Below are positions 60,007-64,000 of a DNA stretch of 64,000 nucleotides, one piece after another. The translations under genes and the position numbers were made by a program. Every line of letters starts with the position of its first letter. The first letter of the stretch is position 1. The stretch is from an uncultured Ruminiclostridium sp. (GTDB taxonomy: Bacteria > Bacillota > Clostridia > Oscillospirales > Ruminococcaceae). A model generated the notes under the pieces. It saw only the letters and a list, made by a program, of their open reading frames with translations. It searched no databases and was not told the DNA's origin. Location: positions 1 through 64,000 of the forward strand of contig CANRFO010000010.1 of assembly GCA_947629925.1 (NCBI GenBank). Direction: 5' to 3'.

Positions 60007-60858
60007 TCAGTCCGCAGGCTGCCATGAACCAAGACTTGCCTCCTGCTGCTCAAGCGTCATATTGTAGAAACGCTTGTGGTAGTCAAGCTTCTTGATCTCA
60101 GCCATTTCCTCTGCTGTAAGTTCAAAATCAAAAATGTCAAAATTATCTCTCATATGCTGAATATTCGTTGTTTTAGGGAACACGATATTTCCCTCCTGAA
60201 TATGCCAGCGAAGAATGATCTGGACGTTGCTCTTACGGTATTTTTCTGCCAGACGGGTAAAAAGAGGCTCGCTGATAAGTCCCTTGTCGCCATGACCTAT
60301 GGGATACCAGCTTTCAATGACCGTGCCGTATTTTGCGATACGCTTTTTCAGTTCATTCTGCGGATAGTACGGATGACATTCGACTTGCAGAACAGACGGC
60401 TTTATCTCGGCAAATTCACAGATTTCCTCAAGACGCTCGCTTTCAAAATTGCTTATTCCGATAGAACGGACTTTACCTGCTTTTACCGCTTTTTGCATAT
60501 CCTTCCAAGCGCCAATATAATCCCCGAACTGCTGATGTAAGAGGAGGAGGTCGATGTAGTCTGTGTCGAGCCTTGCAAGCATTTTTTCAATAGCTTTTTC
60601 GGTTTTGCCCTCGCCGTATTCGCTTGGCCACAGCTTTGAAGTTATCCATATTTCCTTTCTGGGAACACCGCTTGCCCTGACCGCCCTGCCGACGCTTCTT
60701 TCATTCTGATAAGCGTGTGCGGTATCTATGTGGCGCACTCCCATTTTCAGCGCATTAAGTACGGCGTTGTACGTCATTTCTCCCTCGGGGACCTGATATA
60801 CGCCAAGCCCGAACTGCGGGATCTCCGTACCGTCATTTAGTTTTAAATAAGTCTGCAT
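60007..60858 (-). CDS. Aldo/keto reductase, cytosolic, second copy
   Basis: 283 residues. VRHIDTAHAYQNERSVG, WITSKLWPSEYG and LLLLHQQFGD give the catalytic Asp, Tyr, Lys and His; FPKTTNIQHMRDNFDIFDF the NADPH clamp. In this region it resembles the lipoprotein-type reductase at 62853-63995 (WPSEYG; IIRWHIQEG; SWYPIGHGD vs CWYPLGHGD) more than its immediate neighbour, pointing to duplication inside the cluster. Confidence 0.92.
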   Translation of the reverse strand: MQTYLKLNDGTEIPQFGLGVYQVPEGEMTYNAVLNALKMGVRHIDTAHAYQNERSVGRAVRASGVPRKEIWITSKLWPSEYGEGKTEKAIEKMLARLDTDYIDLLLLHQQFGDYIGAWKDMQKAVKAGKVRSIGISNFESERLEEICEFAEIKPSVLQVECHPYYPQNELKKRIAKYGTVIESWYPIGHGDKGLISEPLFTRLAEKYRKSNVQIILRWHIQEGNIVFPKTTNIQHMRDNFDIFDFELTAEEMAEIKKLDYHKRFYNMTLEQQEASLGSWQPAD

Positions 60859-60870
60859 AATAAATCCTCC

Positions 60871-61386
60871 TCAAATTGAATTTTTCGCCCATTGTGAAAT
60901 TATTTTTTCCGACCTTGCCGCGTCTGCGCCGCGCACTGCAAGACCTTTTCCAAACTCCGCGCCCTTGCAGATGTTTTTAATGTCACGCTCGCTGCCGCCA
61001 AGTCCGCTGCCCTCGTGGGTCATCAGCGGGAGCACCTTTTTGCCTGTGAAATCAAGCCTTTCAAGCTGAGAAAAGATCGCCAAAGGGAAAGTTCCCCACC
61101 AGCACGGTCCACAGACGAAAATGTTGTCGTACTGCGAAATATCCTGCAAATATTTTTGAAGCTCGGGTCTGGCGTTTTCATGCAATTCCCGCTTTGCCTC
61201 CTCAATGCAGATGTTATAGCTTTCGGAATAGGGATTTACCGTTTCGACCCTGAACATATCTCCGCCCACGGCTTTTTGGATAAACTCCGCCGCAATTTCC
61301 GTGTTGCCCTTTTCCAGAATTTTTAAAGACCCGTTTACATAATTCTCGCCTTTGCGGGAGTAATAAATGATAAGATTTTTTGACAT
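60871..61386 (-). CDS. Flavodoxin with inserted phosphate loop
   Basis: 171 residues. LIIYYSRKGENYVNGSLKIL then KGNTEIAAEFIQ: the phosphate loop has an insert compared with the plain flavodoxin at 56331-56825, as in the flavodoxin NAD(P)H-type branch. IFVCGPCWWGTFPLAIF and VLPLMTHEGSGLGGS follow. FMN carrier, cytosolic. Located between a reductase and an esterase gene. Confidence 0.88.
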   Translation of the reverse strand: MSKNLIIYYSRKGENYVNGSLKILEKGNTEIAAEFIQKAVGGDMFRVETVNPYSESYNICIEEAKRELHENARPELQKYLQDISQYDNIFVCGPCWWGTFPLAIFSQLERLDFTGKKVLPLMTHEGSGLGGSERDIKNICKGAEFGKGLAVRGADAARSEKIISQWAKNSI

Positions 61387-61404
61387 TAAAATTCCTCCTG
61401 AAAA

Positions 61405-62175
61405 TTATTTTGAAAACAGCCAACCCATAATATCCTCATCATAAGCCGCAAGTCCACCGCCGCCGTGTTCGTTGCTCACTCCACGGTCGGTAAAATACTT
61501 GTGTTCCTTGATGTCAAATGTGACGAGCTGTGAGATCTCGCCTTCCGAAAGTCCCTTGCTGCGGTAAATTTCCGTCAGTCTGTCATAAGCCTGCTGTGAC
61601 GGCTCAGAGCCGTAATACTCGTCATTTTCGCCCACAAAAATGTACACGGGAGTTCTGCTGTCCGCAAGGGTTTCAAGCTCGCCGTCCCATTGGGAACTGA
61701 CGTGAAGATACGCCGTAAACAGCTCGGGACGCTTTCCCATAACTATCGACATTGTTTCGCCGCCGCCTGAATAGCCGTCGGCATAGACCTTTTCACGGTC
61801 GATGTTGTAGGCGTCCAGAAAGTATTCCAGAAGCGCAATCGTCTGATTTGCGGAGGTTTCGCCCCAGTCGGAAAGCTGAGGGGCGACAACTATCATTTTG
61901 TTGTTGTAATTCTGCGCCTCAAAGCCGAATGCCTCCGATTTCAGATTTTGCGCCACGCCCTGAAAATACAATCCCTCATATCCCGGTAAAGTAAAGAACA
62001 GCGCGTAAGGCTCGCTGCCGTCATAGCTTTCGGGGATATAGACGTTGTAATGTATATCCCCGTTGGAGGGTGAGTGATAGACGTTGTCAATGACAAAGCC
62101 GTTGTAGGTTTCGGTCCCGACTTCAACATTATAATTTTTGTCAGGGCCCTTTATAGCCCCAAGCTGTCTATCCAC
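61405..62175 (-). CDS. Alpha/beta hydrolase esterase, likely formed as one protein with the upstream flavodoxin
   Basis: About 256 residues from a GTG at 62175, overlapping the flavodoxin lipoprotein gene by 25 bases and lacking a signal peptide and a spaced ribosome site (AAGGA touches the GTG). Core: IHYNVYIPESYDGSEPYALF, LPGYEGLYF, DGYSGGGETMSIV with nucleophile Ser, VGENDEYYG acid, and EHGGGG with His. Related to surface esterases. The first codons share bases with the flavodoxin's end (DSLGL); adding one G to the G4 run near 62165 would fuse both readings into one lipoprotein. So the start, or the frame, is doubtful. Confidence 0.7.
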   Translation of the reverse strand: MDRQLGAIKGPDKNYNVEVGTETYNGFVIDNVYHSPSNGDIHYNVYIPESYDGSEPYALFFTLPGYEGLYFQGVAQNLKSEAFGFEAQNYNNKMIVVAPQLSDWGETSANQTIALLEYFLDAYNIDREKVYADGYSGGGETMSIVMGKRPELFTAYLHVSSQWDGELETLADSRTPVYIFVGENDEYYGSEPSQQAYDRLTEIYRSKGLSEGEISQLVTFDIKEHKYFTDRGVSNEHGGGGLAAYDEDIMGWLFSK

Positions 62176-62831
62176 TCCTTAACTGTGCTTTCGTCCGCTC
62201 TCGACTGAAAACGCTGTCCCTCAAGCCAGTTGCCTGTGCCAGCCTCTTCGGCGAGAAGCGTACCGCTGCTGCCAAGTCCTGATGTTGAGGACGTGCAGAA
62301 AGGAATGACCGTTTTGCCTGAAAAATCGTTAGCTTTTACAAAGCTGTTTGTGGGCCACGCCGCTATTCCCCACCAGATCGGATAGCCGATAAATACCGTG
62401 TCATATTCCGCCCAGTTGTCAACAGTCGTCGTTGTGAGTTCAACATCGCGTAAACTCTCGTCGTCATGCTCACGGCTGACACGGCTGTCGGGGTCTGTCC
62501 AGTTCAGATCGTCGCTTGTGTACGGCTCTGTGGGCGTTATCTCAAACAGGTCCGCTCCCGTTGCGGAAACGATATAGTCCGCTATCGCTTTCGTATTCCC
62601 CGACGCCGAATAAACCACCACAAGCGTTTTGCCGTCATCACTCGGCGTTTCGTTTGGTGTGCTGTTCGCCGAGGTTTCATCATCAGAGGAGCTTGTGGGT
62701 CCTGCCGCCTCGCTTTGCGTTTCACTACTTTGTGAGCTTTGTGGATCATCGGGAGGATTTGCCGTGCTTTCACAGCCCGACAAAGCAAATACGAGCATAA
62801 CGCTTAAAATTCCTGCAAATAACTTTTTCAT
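62151..62831 (-). CDS. Flavodoxin-domain lipoprotein (extracytosolic)
   Basis: 226 residues. Lipobox LSGC (Cys about 20), a Ser/Thr-rich spacer (about 21-67), then a flavodoxin fold: VVVYSASGNTKAIADYI is the FMN loop, VFIGYPIWWGIAAWPTNSFV the second loop and PFCTSSTSGLGSSGTL the third. A flavodoxin displayed outside the membrane is unusual, since FMN carriers normally serve cytosolic enzymes. AAAGGAG before the ATG. Followed, with overlap, by the esterase gene. Confidence 0.87.
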   Translation of the reverse strand: MKKLFAGILSVMLVFALSGCESTANPPDDPQSSQSSETQSEAAGPTSSSDDETSANSTPNETPSDDGKTLVVVYSASGNTKAIADYIVSATGADLFEITPTEPYTSDDLNWTDPDSRVSREHDDESLRDVELTTTTVDNWAEYDTVFIGYPIWWGIAAWPTNSFVKANDFSGKTVIPFCTSSTSGLGSSGTLLAEEAGTGNWLEGQRFQSRADESTVKEWIDSLGL

Positions 62832-62852
62832 GTCAAAAATCTCCTTTATAAA

Positions 62853-63995
62853 TTATTCCGCAAACTCTCCGTCCCATTCTCTCGGCGGGCTTGTAAACAT
62901 TCCGCCCATAAAATCGTAATTCAGATTGAAATACCGACCCGACTCGCCCTGATCCATCGCTCTTATCTGCTCCATTTCTTCATCGGTCAGCTCAAAATCG
63001 AAGATCTCAATATTTTCCTGAATATGGTCGGGATTCGTCGAGCCGGGGATCACAGAGAATCCCTCCTGAATATGCCAGCGAATGATAATCTGCACCACGC
63101 TCTTGCCGTGCGCCGCCGCAATCGCCTCGAGCGTTTCAGCGTTCAGAAGCCGCTGATCTCCATGCCCCAGCGGATACCAACATTCCACCTGAATGTTATA
63201 CTGCTCGGCAAGCTCGCGGGTTTCCAACCGCTGTGCAAACGGGTGACATTCGATTTGCATGATCTGCGGCTTGATTTCCTGCTCCATAATGGCGTTAAAA
63301 GCGTCCATGCGGTTGTCGAAATTGCTGATACCGAGGGCGCGGATTTTGCCCTCGCGGTATGCCCGCTCCATATCCTGCCAAGCCGCAACGATCGTGTCTA
63401 TGTCGCCCGCAGGGTGATGCAGATAAACCAAATCGAGATATTCAACGCCGAGGCGGTCGAGCATTTGATCTATGGCGTTATAAGCGTCGCCGTATTCGCT
63501 CGGCCACAGCTTGTCCGTAATCCAGATTTCCTCACGCGGCACACCGCTGTCTATAATCCCCTGACCGACGCCGCGCTCCTGAAGATAGCCGTGCGCGTCG
63601 TCAAGATGGCGATACCCCGACCCAAGGGCAGCGGCGACCGCTTCACGGGAAGTCTGATTGAGAACGCCTAAGTCGCCGTTTTCAAGACTTTGAATCTGTG
63701 TGCCAAGTCCAAACTGCGGCATCTGCACGCCGTTATTAAGTGTAATCAGAGGGACGCCTTCGACGGAGGTGATGTCAGAAGCGTCTGCCGGACCGTTGCC
63801 GGGTGCTTCCACGGAATATTCCTCCATGTTCGGTTCATCGACCTCGGGCGTATCTGTTGTTTCCGCAGAACCGGGGTTTTCAGTTTCGGAGTTTGCGGAA
63901 GCAGGATTTTCAAGCGTTTCAACCGTTCCCGTACCGCAGGCGGCAAGGGAGAGGACGAGTGCAAAGGTTAAAAATAGTGCAAGAAGTTTTTTCAT
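62853..63995 (-). CDS. Aldo/keto reductase lipoprotein (extracytosolic)
   Basis: 380 residues. Signal peptide with lipobox LAAC (Cys 20), an acidic linker (about 21-78), then a complete aldo/keto reductase: RHLDDAHGYLQE (Asp 132, Tyr 137), ITDKLWPSEYG (Lys 162), VYLHHPAGD (His 193) and GSTNPDHIQENIEIFDF for NADPH. The enzyme domain is intact, yet the export signal would place it where NADPH is not normally free. Its ribosome site, if any, is beyond the window edge. The first gene visible of the cluster. Confidence 0.88.
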   Translation of the reverse strand: MKKLLALFLTFALVLSLAACGTGTVETLENPASANSETENPGSAETTDTPEVDEPNMEEYSVEAPGNGPADASDITSVEGVPLITLNNGVQMPQFGLGTQIQSLENGDLGVLNQTSREAVAAALGSGYRHLDDAHGYLQERGVGQGIIDSGVPREEIWITDKLWPSEYGDAYNAIDQMLDRLGVEYLDLVYLHHPAGDIDTIVAAWQDMERAYREGKIRALGISNFDNRMDAFNAIMEQEIKPQIMQIECHPFAQRLETRELAEQYNIQVECWYPLGHGDQRLLNAETLEAIAAAHGKSVVQIIIRWHIQEGFSVIPGSTNPDHIQENIEIFDFELTDEEMEQIRAMDQGESGRYFNLNYDFMGGMFTSPPREWDGEFAE

Positions 63996-64000
63996 AAGGT

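Overview
The window looks like a chromosomal segment of a spore-forming, Gram-positive anaerobe of the Clostridia, most like an Oscillospiraceae/Ruminococcus-type gut bacterium. Reasons: moderate GC; strong AGGAGG-type ribosome sites; TTGACA-N17-TATAAT promoters; sporulation and germination genes (spoVT, ypeB, two CotF-like coat genes, a SpoIID-like protein); class B sortases; lipoproteins; a GGGtGRT/NifU-like pair; cysteine-rich L28 and L32; and a GH26 mannanase-like enzyme. I saw no rRNA, tRNA, CRISPR array, prophage or insertion sequence. This is inference from gene content, not a database match.

Layout. 1-2 kb: Fe-S scaffold plus GGGtGRT protein. 2.0-3.2 kb: amidohydrolase and a frame-broken small membrane gene. 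3.2-4.8 kb: an AT-rich island of three unrelated small genes, each preceded by a copy of the same leader. 4.9-6.1 kb: a secreted-or-cytosolic unknown protein with in-frame duplications and an apparent AUA start. 6.2-7.5 kb: sfsA and spoVT. 7.6-20.5 kb, minus strand: a four-gene operon, the most striking part of the window. It encodes a secreted, membrane-anchored von Willebrand A protein; a 1201-residue tubulin/FtsZ-superfamily protein; a two-pass membrane protein; and a 1448-residue membrane protein ending in a LIM-like zinc finger plus a HEXXH metallopeptidase (DA1-like). It looks like a dedicated membrane-remodelling or envelope-stress machine.

20.6-31.6 kb: SDR, DUF4358 lipoprotein, GH26, thrS, a NapH-like ferredoxin membrane protein with a hybrid histidine kinase, then GNAT, zinc-ribbon membrane protein, tcdA and a HAD phosphatase. 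31.6-34.5 kb: YolD/UmuC translesion pair, a lipoprotein, a triple 109-bp repeat carrying a hairpin, and two small coat genes. 34.5-43.3 kb: a propeller/HD-GYP receptor, rpmB, der-plsY-gpsA, rpmF, a P-loop protein and pgi. 43.5-47.6 kb: dacF, a small membrane protein, an NlpC/P60-like lipoprotein that has lost its catalytic residues, and ypeB. 47.8-55.4 kb, plus strand: cysteine desulfurase, thiI, pncC, three tandem class B sortases and a SpoIID-like protein. 55.6-64 kb, minus strand: a ten-gene redox/esterase cluster (DUF4405 membrane protein, three flavodoxins, three aldo/keto reductases, an iron alcohol dehydrogenase, two esterases) in which one flavodoxin and one aldo/keto reductase carry lipoprotein signals.

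Working together: the cysteine desulfurase would feed sulfur to ThiI for tRNA 4-thiouridine; Der, PlsY and GpsA couple ribosome assembly and phospholipid precursor supply; the terminal cluster suggests redox chemistry partly outside the membrane. All functions are read from motifs only.
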